This document shows, piece after piece, positions 45,353 to 52,649 of a stretch of 64,000 bases of DNA. A program made the translations under genes and the position numbers. Source of the DNA: Streptococcus sanguinis (lineage in GTDB: Bacteria > Bacillota > Bacilli > Lactobacillales > Streptococcaceae). A model generated the notes under the pieces. It was given only the letters and a program-made list of their open reading frames with translations, searched no databases and had not been told where the DNA came from. The stretch is taken from NCBI RefSeq assembly GCF_001078705.1, contig NZ_CDMW01000001.1:1419541-1483540 (forward strand), given 5' to 3'. Each line of letters opens with the position of its first letter. Position 1 is the stretch's first letter.

Positions 45353-45856
45353 TTATTCAGTCTTCTCCCCCGACTCCAACTCCAGTAGGAAGGATTTTTT
45401 ATCAAGGCCGCCGGCATAGCCGGTCAGCTTACCGTCGCTTCCGACAATCCGGTGGCAGGGAATCAGAAGGGAAATGGGATTATGGCCGATGGCACCACCG
45501 ACTGCTCTAGCAGAACCAATCTTACCGTACTCGGCTTGTAATTCTCTTAGAATGTCTGAATAAGTAGCCGTTTGCCCATAGGGAATCTTCCGCAGCACTG
45601 TCAGAACCTTGCTTCTAAACTCAGTCACTTGAGGTGCCAATGGAATTTCATCTGTCGCGGGATTTTCTCCCTTGAAATAAGCATCCAGCCAAGCAGCAAC
45701 ATGCTGGCTAACTTCTGTCTCCTCCTGCTGTGCTTGCTCCAGATCATAGCCTGCTCCAAAATATTTCTGATCCTCAAGCCAAAGTCCCAGCAAGGCATTT
45801 GCGTCTGTCAAGATGAGAATCCGACCAATCGGTGATGCATAATAAGTCTTGTACAT
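45353..45856 (-). CDS. ogt: Methylated-DNA--protein-cysteine methyltransferase
   Basis: 167 residues. Suicide repair of O6-methylguanine in DNA. C-terminal domain complete: RKIPYGQTATYSDI, ARAVGGAIGHNPISLLIPCHRIVGSDGKLTGYAGG, with the acceptor cysteine in PCHRIV and the asparagine hinge before it. The N-terminal domain is the short Ogt/Adat type (MYKTYYASPIGRILILTD). Single gene. Confidence 0.93.
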   Translation of the reverse strand: MYKTYYASPIGRILILTDANALLGLWLEDQKYFGAGYDLEQAQQEETEVSQHVAAWLDAYFKGENPATDEIPLAPQVTEFRSKVLTVLRKIPYGQTATYSDILRELQAEYGKIGSARAVGGAIGHNPISLLIPCHRIVGSDGKLTGYAGGLDKKSFLLELESGEKTE

Positions 45857-45892
45857 ATTTTTTTCTTTCTTTTAACTTCTTGATATGCCTTA

Positions 45893-46750
45893 TTATACCA
45901 CTCTTGTCTTAAATTTAGCCACAATTCCATCTGGGTCTGTGACTTCTAGCTCTTGGGAGCTAATCCATCGGACTGGCGCCTGCAAATCCAGAGCATTTTC
46001 ATAAATAGCTACTAGGTCTTCTTTCCCTTCTACTTGCACTTCAAAATAGGCTAGTCCCAGTTGCTTGGGTTGGCGATGATTCAAGTGAGAACCTCCCCAT
46101 TCATTAACTGCTAAATGATGATGGTAGTTACCTGATGCTAGCCAACTTGCAGAAGGTACAGAAAATTTGTCCTCCAAGCTTAGAAGCTTTTGGTAAAAAT
46201 GACTGGCTGCTCTGCTATTTTTCACAGACAGATGGACATGCCCCATACGAGTGCCTTCGGCAATACTAAACGGTTGGACTTCCTGACCTAGTTCATAGAT
46301 TTCTTGAGCCGCGAGCGCTTCCGTCACTCCGACAATGCGGCCATCTTCCCGAATATCCCAATCAGCCTGAGGCTTGTCCCGATAAAGCTCAATGCCGTTG
46401 CCTTCCGGATCCTCCAGATAAATGGCTTCACTATAACCGTGGTTCGCCCCTCCAACCATAGGAACTTTATTTTCTGATAAATGCTTAAGGATATCCGCCA
46501 AAGCTTGGCGGCTTAGAAGCAAAAGCGCCAGATGATAAAGACCGTAAGCAGACTTGACGGTCTGACGGTCACTGGTTGCTAAGAGTTTCACCAGCGCTTG
46601 TCCGTCCCTACCCAAAGCCACCTGTCCGTCCTGCTCTTCCAAAAGCTCCAGCCCTAAAACACGCTGATAAAAATCCCTTTGTCTTGCTAGGTCAGCCACA
46701 TAAAGTGCCACCTCTCCTAGATAAATCTTGCTTTGATATTCAAAAATCAT
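45893..46750 (-). CDS. VOC family (glyoxalase/dioxygenase-like) protein, CatE-type
   Basis: 285 residues with two tandem vicinal-oxygen-chelate modules. Module 1: LGEVALYVADLARQRDFYQRVLGLELLEE and AIYLEDPEGNGIELYRD; module 2: MGHVHLSVKNSRAASHFYQKLLSL, GNYHHHLAVNEW and DPDGIVAKF. The metal-ligand His and Glu positions are present. Resembles the catechol-2,3-dioxygenase-like CatE/YfiE group, but the substrate is not predictable. Downstream of the Rrf2 gene, with the twin dyads and a promoter in between. Confidence 0.85.
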   Translation of the reverse strand: MIFEYQSKIYLGEVALYVADLARQRDFYQRVLGLELLEEQDGQVALGRDGQALVKLLATSDRQTVKSAYGLYHLALLLLSRQALADILKHLSENKVPMVGGANHGYSEAIYLEDPEGNGIELYRDKPQADWDIREDGRIVGVTEALAAQEIYELGQEVQPFSIAEGTRMGHVHLSVKNSRAASHFYQKLLSLEDKFSVPSASWLASGNYHHHLAVNEWGGSHLNHRQPKQLGLAYFEVQVEGKEDLVAIYENALDLQAPVRWISSQELEVTDPDGIVAKFKTRVV

Positions 46751-46807
46751 GTTTTTTGCTCTCCTCTTAAATTTTAAATGTCAGCAGTCCGTCTGCTCAA
46801 TCTTTTT

Positions 46808-46873
46808 TTATTTCTCCAAAACAGAGATAGGTTCCTTGATATAGATTTCCACATCTCCATTTGCTCCGAAGAC
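46808..46873 (-). pseudogene. Remnant reading frame between the Rrf2 and VOC genes
   Basis: Between in-frame stops the minus strand encodes VFGANGDVEIYIKEPISVLE and a final Lys. It has coding character but no start, and an out-of-frame ATG lies just upstream (46880 region). This looks like the rest of a small oxidoreductase-type gene after an internal deletion; family unproven. Confidence 0.35.
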
Positions 46874-46883
46874 TTAGTCATAT

Positions 46884-46902
46884 TGTAATTATTTCTATTA
46901 CA
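46884..46902. promoter_or_regulatory. Operator-like dyad 1, TGTAAT-N7-ATTACA
   Basis: Perfect 6-bp arms, 7-base spacer. It lies just downstream of the -10 (TATACC) of a promoter whose TTGACA is inside dyad 2. See dyad 2 for the pair. Confidence 0.65.
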
Positions 46903-46925
46903 TCTATTGGTATAGCACATCTTAA

Positions 46926-46944
46926 TGTAATGTCAATTATTACA
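46926..46944. promoter_or_regulatory. Operator-like dyad 2, TGTAAT-N7-ATTACA, overlapping a -35 box
   Basis: Same arms and spacer as dyad 1, centre-to-centre distance 42 bp (four helical turns). On the minus strand the dyad contains TTGACA, followed 16 bp later by TATACC. Both copies share AGATGTAAT on their left flank. Likely target of the Rrf2-type regulator encoded directly upstream. Confidence 0.65.
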
Positions 46945-46980
46945 TCTCGCAAAATTCTTAACAAAAAAACAATCTGCTCA

Positions 46981-47430
46981 CTAGGAAACAGATTGTTCTT
47001 TAATTTCTTTTTCGGTTGCTGCGACAACTTCGTCAAGGCTGGTCTGAGCTAATTCAGCTTCCATGGCTGCCTGAATAGCCGCCAATCGGTCATCTAAGAC
47101 ATTGTGAATGTTCTTGCCGATAGGACAGTCTGGATTGGGCTTATCATGAAAACTAAAGAGCTGGCCGCTCTTGCCTAGACACTCAACCGCGCTATAGACG
47201 TCCAACAGGCTAATGTCTTTCAAATCTTTGGCAATCTCTGCTCCTCCAGTCCCACGAGCAATGGTAATCATCCCGGCATTCTTGAGCTGGGACAGGGTCT
47301 TGCGGATAATAACTGGATTGACGCCGACACTTCCAGCAAGAATATCACTTGTCAGTTTTCGTTTTTTTCCCTCCAAAGCCAGTACAATCAGCATATGAGT
47401 GGCAATGGTAAAACGGCTAGAAATCTGCAT
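46981..47430 (-). CDS. Rrf2 family transcriptional regulator
   Basis: 149 residues. Winged helix with MQISSRFTIATHMLIVLALEGKKRKLTSDILAGSVGVNPVIIRKTLSQLKNAGMI in two stretches and the Rrf2 wing RGTGGAEIAKDLKDISLLDVYSAVE. A single cluster-type cysteine is present in NPDCPIG plus one in VECLGKS, fewer than the three of IscR/NsrR, so a [2Fe-2S] cluster is doubtful; it resembles YwnA-type redox/thiol regulators. GGGAGGAGAG before the ATG at 47430 fixes the start although the frame opens at 47460. Confidence 0.88.
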   Translation of the reverse strand: MQISSRFTIATHMLIVLALEGKKRKLTSDILAGSVGVNPVIIRKTLSQLKNAGMITIARGTGGAEIAKDLKDISLLDVYSAVECLGKSGQLFSFHDKPNPDCPIGKNIHNVLDDRLAAIQAAMEAELAQTSLDEVVAATEKEIKEQSVS

Positions 47431-47486
47431 TTTCTCTCCTCCCTCATCATCTTCTCTCACTATTATATCTCAAAAATGGTGTAACT

Positions 47487-48335
47487 TCAAGAGTTACGAC
47501 TGGACTTTAAGAAAGCTGCAATCTCATCTGCATAGCCTTCCCGCTCACTGATTTCCCGCAGCAGGTCGTGGTTATGGGTATGGTGGATACCATTGACCAA
47601 GCTCTCCCGATAAATCTCATAGTAAGGCAAGTGGAGCTCCCGAGCCAATCGCAGCTCCTGCTCCACATCGTAGGCCACGCGCCGAAGGTCGACATCAGCC
47701 AGACCAGTCTCATCTATCTCTAAAATGGCATACTGGGCTCGCAAGTCCTGACGCAAAGCTGAATCTAGAAAGAACGGCTGACCAATAGAGCCAGGATTAA
47801 TAATCAGCTGTCCATTGGTCCCGTAGCGGAGAAACTGCTGGTGAATATGACCATAAACAGCGACAGCGCAGTCGTTTCCTTCAAAAAGGCGGTCGAAATT
47901 GCTCTGCTCGCCAATATGAATCAGCTCCCGCCCCCAATTCTTATCTGGCAGATGGTGGCTGACCGCAATCTTCAATCCCTCTACTTCTGTCAAGATTTGC
48001 AGAGGAAGTTCTTGCATGCGGTCAATCTCTTCTGGACGGATTTCTTCTAGGACAAAATGACAGAGCCGGGTCAGGTAGAGATGGCTGGGACGTGTCAAGT
48101 CTAACTTTTGGTGCAGGGCATGCCAGAGACTGTCTTCCCAATTCCCTCTGACCTGGAGGCTAATAGACAGCTGCTCCATCCTATCTAAGATATTTCTGCG
48201 ACCAGTTCCTGGCAGGAGCAAGTCCCCCAAAAACCAATAATCTGTCACTTGCTGGCTTTCCGCATCCGCCAGTACTGCTTCCAAGGCTGTGCTATTCCCA
48301 TGTACATCGGATAATAAGGCAATTTTTCGTGTCAT
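47487..48335 (-). CDS. Metallophosphoesterase family protein
   Basis: 282 residues, calcineurin-like phosphoesterase fold: IALLSDVHGNSTALEAVL (DxH), WFLGDLLLPG (GD), VRGNWED (GN[W/H]), SHHLPDKNWG, YGHIHQQFLRYGTNGQLIINPGSIGQP (GHxH). The pattern fits the YfcE/PrpE-like group with two-metal centre. Substrate could be a nucleotide or phosphoprotein; unknown. It lies upstream of the Rrf2 gene on the same strand with a 57-base gap. Confidence 0.88.
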   Translation of the reverse strand: MTRKIALLSDVHGNSTALEAVLADAESQQVTDYWFLGDLLLPGTGRRNILDRMEQLSISLQVRGNWEDSLWHALHQKLDLTRPSHLYLTRLCHFVLEEIRPEEIDRMQELPLQILTEVEGLKIAVSHHLPDKNWGRELIHIGEQSNFDRLFEGNDCAVAVYGHIHQQFLRYGTNGQLIINPGSIGQPFFLDSALRQDLRAQYAILEIDETGLADVDLRRVAYDVEQELRLARELHLPYYEIYRESLVNGIHHTHNHDLLREISEREGYADEIAAFLKSSRNS

Positions 48336-48384
48336 CGTATGTCTTTCTCTTTCTTTACAAGGAATATTATATCAAAGTTCAAAA

Positions 48385-48415
48385 AAACTTCCACCCATCA
48401 AGTGAGTGAAAGTTT
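48385..48415 (-). terminator. Terminator of the MacB/FtsX-type ABC operon
   Basis: On the minus strand AAACTTTCAC pairs with GTGGAAGTTT (one wobble) and runs into a T-tract. Confidence 0.7.
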
Positions 48416-48428
48416 TGAAGTGTTTTTT

Positions 48429-51152
48429 TCAATCGACAGACTTAAGTGCTTCCATCATATCTACTCGTCTGAGACGGTAGTTGACAAAGAAGCCAAGCAA
48501 GGTCAGAATAAGAGTCACTGCAGTTAGAGGAAACAGATAGACTGAGGGACTTACTTGAGGGTTTAAGCTGATAATGCTAGGCGCAACCTTCTCAATCAAA
48601 AAACGATGCAGGAAGAAACCGCCTAGAAGCCCAACTACCATCCCAATTACTGACAGAATAATGGTCTCTCGATAAATATAGAGGGTCACTTCCTTATTAT
48701 GGAAGCCCAGAACCTTGATGGTGGACAGCTCACGAATCCGCTCTGCTACATTGATATTAGTCAGATTGTAGAGAATAACGACTGCTAAAAGAATGGAAAT
48801 CAGCACCAAAACCAGCATTGTATTATTAAGAGAATCAGCTAGAACGTTGAACTGCTTCACCATGCTTGCATTTTGAGAAACACTCTTGACAGACTTGAGG
48901 CTCATAAATTCATTGGCCTTGTCCACAATATTCTTACTAGAAGGGTTCTTGAGTCGCACTAGATAAGCGTTTTTCTCGGGCTTTTTGCCGTAAATCTTCT
49001 GGTAGTCAGTTGCCTTTATAAAGGCAAAATGGCCAAAATGATTCTCATTGACTGCTGCGAGCTTGACAGGCTTGCCACCCAGCTCTATACTGCCACCGGG
49101 GCTAACTCCAGCTATACGGGCCAATTTATCCGAAACAACTACACCGTCCTTGAGAGTCAGCTTTTGCTGGTTATCAGGACTTTCCATAGAAATAAAAGGT
49201 TCGAAATTTTCCTTGTCCGTAACCATCAAAGTGACTGACTCTGTCTCTTTTTTTCCTTTGTATTTCTCTGTCAAGGTTTCACTGTGGATCTCCTGATAGT
49301 CAGCAATCGAGTCATCTGCCAACATCTTTTTCAGCTTGTCTTGTTCGGCTTGATTCTCCTCAGGATTGACAGCGACAATCAAGTCGTATCGCAGAATCTC
49401 CTCAAACTGACGTTTTGGAATACCACCAATAGAAGATTGGAGTCCTAGACCGGCAAAGAGCAGGGCAACAGAACCCGCCACACCAAAGATAGTCATAAAC
49501 ATTCGCTGCTTATAGCGAAAGATATTGCGTGCTGTGACCTTCTGAGTAAAGCTAAGACGTCGCCAGATAAAGGGCAGTCTTTCCAAGAAAATCTTGGAGC
49601 CCTTGACCGGTGGCTTGGGCAAAAGCAAGTGAGCTGCTTCCTCTGTCAGCTCCCGTCTTGCCACCAAATAGGCAGGGAGAACACTGGATAGAAGGGAAAG
49701 CCCCAGGGCCAGTAAACTATAGGAAATATAAAAATAAGCATGAGGGGCAGAAAGCACCATCCCTCTGGTAATAATAGAAGAAATCACACCTGACAAGAAA
49801 TAATGTCCCAGCAGAATCCCTATGAGGGTACCTAGACTGCCTGCTACCAAACCGTAAAGAGCAAACTTGCGAATGATATCTCGGCTATGATAGCCTAGAG
49901 CCTTGAAGACGCCTGCATTCGTTCGCTCCTCATCGACAAAGCGAGTCATGGTGGTAAAGGTCACCATAGCTGCCACCAAATAGAGCACCACCGGGAAGAT
50001 ATTACCAATCGACGCAATACTATTCATGGAGTTTTTATACATATGATAGCCATTACCACCTGGCAGAGACTTGCGGTCATAGCTATGATAGACCGGCTCT
50101 TTCAAACGATTCAGGTCTGCCTTAGCGTCAGCTAGCTTGTCCTTGCTAGCTGATAAGTCTTTCTCCGCCTGTGCCAGCTCAGATTTTTTCTGATTGAGCT
50201 GGGACTCAGCTTCCTGAATCTGCTGCTGGCTCTGGCTGAGCTGTGCAGGAGGGAGGATAGAAGCAGATTGAGCTGCTACTAGCTGGCTTTTTTGCTGGTC
50301 TAGCTGACTCTGAGCTTGCTCTAATTGCTTTTTCCCTTGGCTCAGCTCACTCTCAGCTTGAGCAATCTTATCTTGGCCCTTCTGAATGGTGCTTTTGGCA
50401 TCTGCCTCTAATCGCTTAAAGCGAGCCACTCCGTTATCTTCCAGGCTCTTGTCCAAAGCAGTCTGGTGCTGCTCCAAACGCTCCTGATAGCTTTCAGAGA
50501 AGGGAGCCAGCTTTTCTAAATCATGATAGCGCAGGCGGGCAATACTGTAAACATCTGTATCAAAGGCCTTGGGGCTGACTACAGCATAGGCTGATAAAGC
50601 TCCGCTGCCACTAGTCGCATTGCCCAGATTTCTATCAGACCAGAGCTCTGCTGAGTTGACAAAACCCACAATCTTATAAGTTTTGTTTTTCAGAACTGAC
50701 CGACTGCCTGCTTTCTCGGTCAGATCAATCTCCTGACCAAGTTTATATTTTCTAGACCAAAAGCTAGCCAGGGCAATTTCTTGCGCATTCTTGGGAAGAC
50801 GACCGGAGGTCACTTGAAAGTTTGAAATATCCTTGGTATCCGAGAATACTCGTAGGGCCTCCTCGTCTACGGTGACATCTGTCAGATAGCCAAACTCGAC
50901 ATCAGCTCCCTTAATAGATTCCAGCTCTTTCTGATCCGCCTTATCCAAACCATAGTCCGCCATAACAGCCAAGTCCATGGTTCGTTGCTCTTTCAAGTAA
51001 TCTGTTGCTGTTCTGCGCATATTGGGTGGAGCGACCTTGAGCCCCACGAGAGCTAAAGAGCCCAGCATCATGAGGATTAAAATAGATAGGAAACGTCCTT
51101 TAGAGCTAGTGAAGGAGCGCAGAATATCTTTCCAATAAATCTTTCTCTTCAT
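48429..51152 (-). CDS. FtsX-like ABC transporter permease with extracellular coiled coil
   Basis: 907 residues. Topology: N-terminal membrane helix (~20-40), a large extracytoplasmic region, a Gln/Ser/Lys/Glu-rich coiled coil (~255-350, with repeated AESELSQGKKQLEQAQ-type heptads), three FtsX-type helices (~380-500), a second extracytoplasmic domain, and three C-terminal helices (~775-900). Two FtsX domains fused in one chain are typical of type VII/MacB-related systems that work mechanically rather than as channels. The ATPase gene is directly upstream (1 base). Substrate unknown. Confidence 0.9.
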   Translation of the reverse strand: MKRKIYWKDILRSFTSSKGRFLSILILMMLGSLALVGLKVAPPNMRRTATDYLKEQRTMDLAVMADYGLDKADQKELESIKGADVEFGYLTDVTVDEEALRVFSDTKDISNFQVTSGRLPKNAQEIALASFWSRKYKLGQEIDLTEKAGSRSVLKNKTYKIVGFVNSAELWSDRNLGNATSGSGALSAYAVVSPKAFDTDVYSIARLRYHDLEKLAPFSESYQERLEQHQTALDKSLEDNGVARFKRLEADAKSTIQKGQDKIAQAESELSQGKKQLEQAQSQLDQQKSQLVAAQSASILPPAQLSQSQQQIQEAESQLNQKKSELAQAEKDLSASKDKLADAKADLNRLKEPVYHSYDRKSLPGGNGYHMYKNSMNSIASIGNIFPVVLYLVAAMVTFTTMTRFVDEERTNAGVFKALGYHSRDIIRKFALYGLVAGSLGTLIGILLGHYFLSGVISSIITRGMVLSAPHAYFYISYSLLALGLSLLSSVLPAYLVARRELTEEAAHLLLPKPPVKGSKIFLERLPFIWRRLSFTQKVTARNIFRYKQRMFMTIFGVAGSVALLFAGLGLQSSIGGIPKRQFEEILRYDLIVAVNPEENQAEQDKLKKMLADDSIADYQEIHSETLTEKYKGKKETESVTLMVTDKENFEPFISMESPDNQQKLTLKDGVVVSDKLARIAGVSPGGSIELGGKPVKLAAVNENHFGHFAFIKATDYQKIYGKKPEKNAYLVRLKNPSSKNIVDKANEFMSLKSVKSVSQNASMVKQFNVLADSLNNTMLVLVLISILLAVVILYNLTNINVAERIRELSTIKVLGFHNKEVTLYIYRETIILSVIGMVVGLLGGFFLHRFLIEKVAPSIISLNPQVSPSVYLFPLTAVTLILTLLGFFVNYRLRRVDMMEALKSVD

Positions 51153-51153
51153 A

Positions 51154-51855
51154 TCAATACTCCAATGTACTTATATCCTGAGGCTCTTCATTGACTGTAA
51201 CACTCTTGACTCTCGCATCGTGCATGCGGATAACCCTGTCAGCAATGGGAGCAAAGGCAGCATTGTGGGTCACGATAATAACCGTTGCACCTTGATTGCG
51301 GGACATATCCTGTAAGATTTGCAGCACTTGCTTGCCGGTATTGTAGTCTAGAGCTCCTGTCGGTTCATCACAGAGCAAAATCTTGGGATTCTTAGCTACA
51401 GCCCGAGCGATAGACACCCGCTGCTGCTCCCCGCCTGATAGCTGGGCCGGAAAATTATTGAGGCGCTTTTCCAGACCAACTGCGGTCAGAGCTGCTACTG
51501 GATCTTGAGCGTCCTTGACGATTTCAGAAGCCAATTCGACATTTTCCTTGGCCGTCAGGTTAGGCACCAAATTATAAAACTGAAAGACGAAGCCCACGTC
51601 ATTGCGGCGATAGTCCGTCAGCTGGTGGGAATTGTAGTCAGCAATATTCTGTCCGTCTATCAGGATGTCTCCCTCATCATTGGTATCCATACCTCCGAGG
51701 ATATTAAGTACCGTAGACTTACCGGCACCAGAAGCACCTAGGATAATGACCAGTTCCCCCTTTTCAATGTCAAATGAAATATCGTGATTGGCAACTATTT
51801 CCGTATCCCCCATCTGATAACGTTTAAAGCTATGTTTCATTTCAATATAAGCCAT
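51154..51855 (-). CDS. MacB/LolD-type ABC transporter ATP-binding protein
   Basis: 233 residues: Walker [11 protein letters not shown]-loop [20 protein letters not shown], signature [19 protein letters not shown], Walker [19 protein letters not shown]-loop [13 protein letters not shown]. The DEPTGALD form is diagnostic for the MacB/LolD/FtsE group. Forms an exporter or mechanotransmitter with the following 907-residue permease. Transcribed from a promoter overlapping that of the divergent TetR gene. Confidence 0.93.
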   Translation of the reverse strand: MAYIEMKHSFKRYQMGDTEIVANHDISFDIEKGELVIILGASGAGKSTVLNILGGMDTNDEGDILIDGQNIADYNSHQLTDYRRNDVGFVFQFYNLVPNLTAKENVELASEIVKDAQDPVAALTAVGLEKRLNNFPAQLSGGEQQRVSIARAVAKNPKILLCDEPTGALDYNTGKQVLQILQDMSRNQGATVIIVTHNAAFAPIADRVIRMHDARVKSVTVNEEPQDISTLEY

Positions 51856-51889
51856 ATCGTTTCTCTCCTTTTCAAAGCTCGTTTCCTTA

Positions 51890-51908
51890 AATCAACAAAC
51901 TGTTGATT
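51890..51908. promoter_or_regulatory. TetR operator O1 (ATCAACA-N3-TGTTGAT)
   Basis: AATCAACA-AAC-TGTTGATT. It covers the start region of the ABC promoter (just after its -10 at 51922-51927) and contains the TTGATT that can serve as -35 of the divergent tetR promoter. Confidence 0.75.
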
Positions 51909-51950
51909 CCAAATCACAGATATTATATAATGAGCTTAGATAAAAATCAA
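51903..51950. promoter_or_regulatory. Overlapping divergent promoters of the ABC operon and the TetR gene
   Basis: Rightward: TTGATT 51903-51908, 17-bp spacer, TATAAT 51926-51931. Leftward: TTGATT (AATCAA on plus, 51945-51950), 17-bp spacer, TATAAT (ATTATA on plus, 51922-51927). The -10 boxes share bases, so the promoters compete. Confidence 0.7.
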
Positions 51951-51957
51951 TAACCAA

Positions 51958-51978
51958 AAATCAACAAAGTGTTGATTT
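51958..51978. promoter_or_regulatory. TetR operator O2 (AAATCAACA-N3-TGTTGATTT)
   Basis: Perfect 9-bp arms with AAG spacer. Same half-site as O1, 69 bp away centre to centre. It lies in the leader of the TetR gene and upstream of the ABC -35. Confidence 0.75.
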
Positions 51979-51998
51979 AAGCAAAAAGGGAAGAAAAA

Positions 51999-52559
51999 AT
52001 GATCCAGAAACGAAAAACCAGCACTAAGGAAGACATCAAGGAAGCCTTGATTCAGCTACTATCAGAGGAAAGGTTTGATACTATCTCCATCAGCAAACTC
52101 TGCAAACGGGCAGGGATTAACCGCGGCACCTTCTATCTCCACTACCAAGATAAGTATCAGATGGTTGATAGTCTCAAAAGCGAAATTATTTCCCAACTTT
52201 CTAGTTATAGCATGTTTGAAGTGGAGAACGAATATCCCAAAAAGTTAATGATAGCAAAATTTCATATACTGCGTGCCAATGAACGTCTAATCAATGCCCT
52301 GACCAGAAGCCATTATATTGACTTTCGAGAGGCTATTCGGGAGTTTATGACCAGTATCATTCTGAGTGACAAGCAAGAGACTGCTACCCAGCATTTTTTA
52401 GAGGAGAACTTTCAGATCCCTCAGAAATATGCACTGGAAATCTTCCTATCCAGCGTTGAAGGAGTTATTTCCCTCTGGATAGCTAGCGGAGCTCAGGAAG
52501 AGCCCGAAGAAATCACTGACATGATTTTGACTACTTATAACTATGATTATTGGAGATAA
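51999..52559 (+). CDS. TetR/AcrR family transcriptional regulator
   Basis: 186 residues. N-terminal HTH: RKTSTKEDIKEALIQLLSEERFDTISISKLCKRAGINRGTFYLHYQDKYQM in several stretches (residues 3-50), followed by an all-helical ligand/dimer domain of the TetR_C type ending GVISLWIASGAQEEPEEITDMI. Divergent from the ABC exporter; two ATCAACA-N3-TGTTGAT dyads in the shared region make it the probable repressor of both units. Confidence 0.9.
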   Translation: MIQKRKTSTKEDIKEALIQLLSEERFDTISISKLCKRAGINRGTFYLHYQDKYQMVDSLKSEIISQLSSYSMFEVENEYPKKLMIAKFHILRANERLINALTRSHYIDFREAIREFMTSIILSDKQETATQHFLEENFQIPQKYALEIFLSSVEGVISLWIASGAQEEPEEITDMILTTYNYDYWR

Positions 52560-52606
52560 AGGCTATAGCTTGAAGGCTGGCCTAGACAAAAGTCGTTTTT
52601 TCCACT

Positions 52607-52640
52607 AAGAAGGGCCGAACATATTGCTCGGCCTTCTTTT
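52607..52640. terminator. Terminator shared by the TetR gene and convergent C69 gene 1
   Basis: AAGAAGGGCCGA and TCGGCCTTCTT (one bulged G) with A- and T-rich flanks, active in either direction. Confidence 0.8.
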
Positions 52641-52649
52641 TATTTTAAA

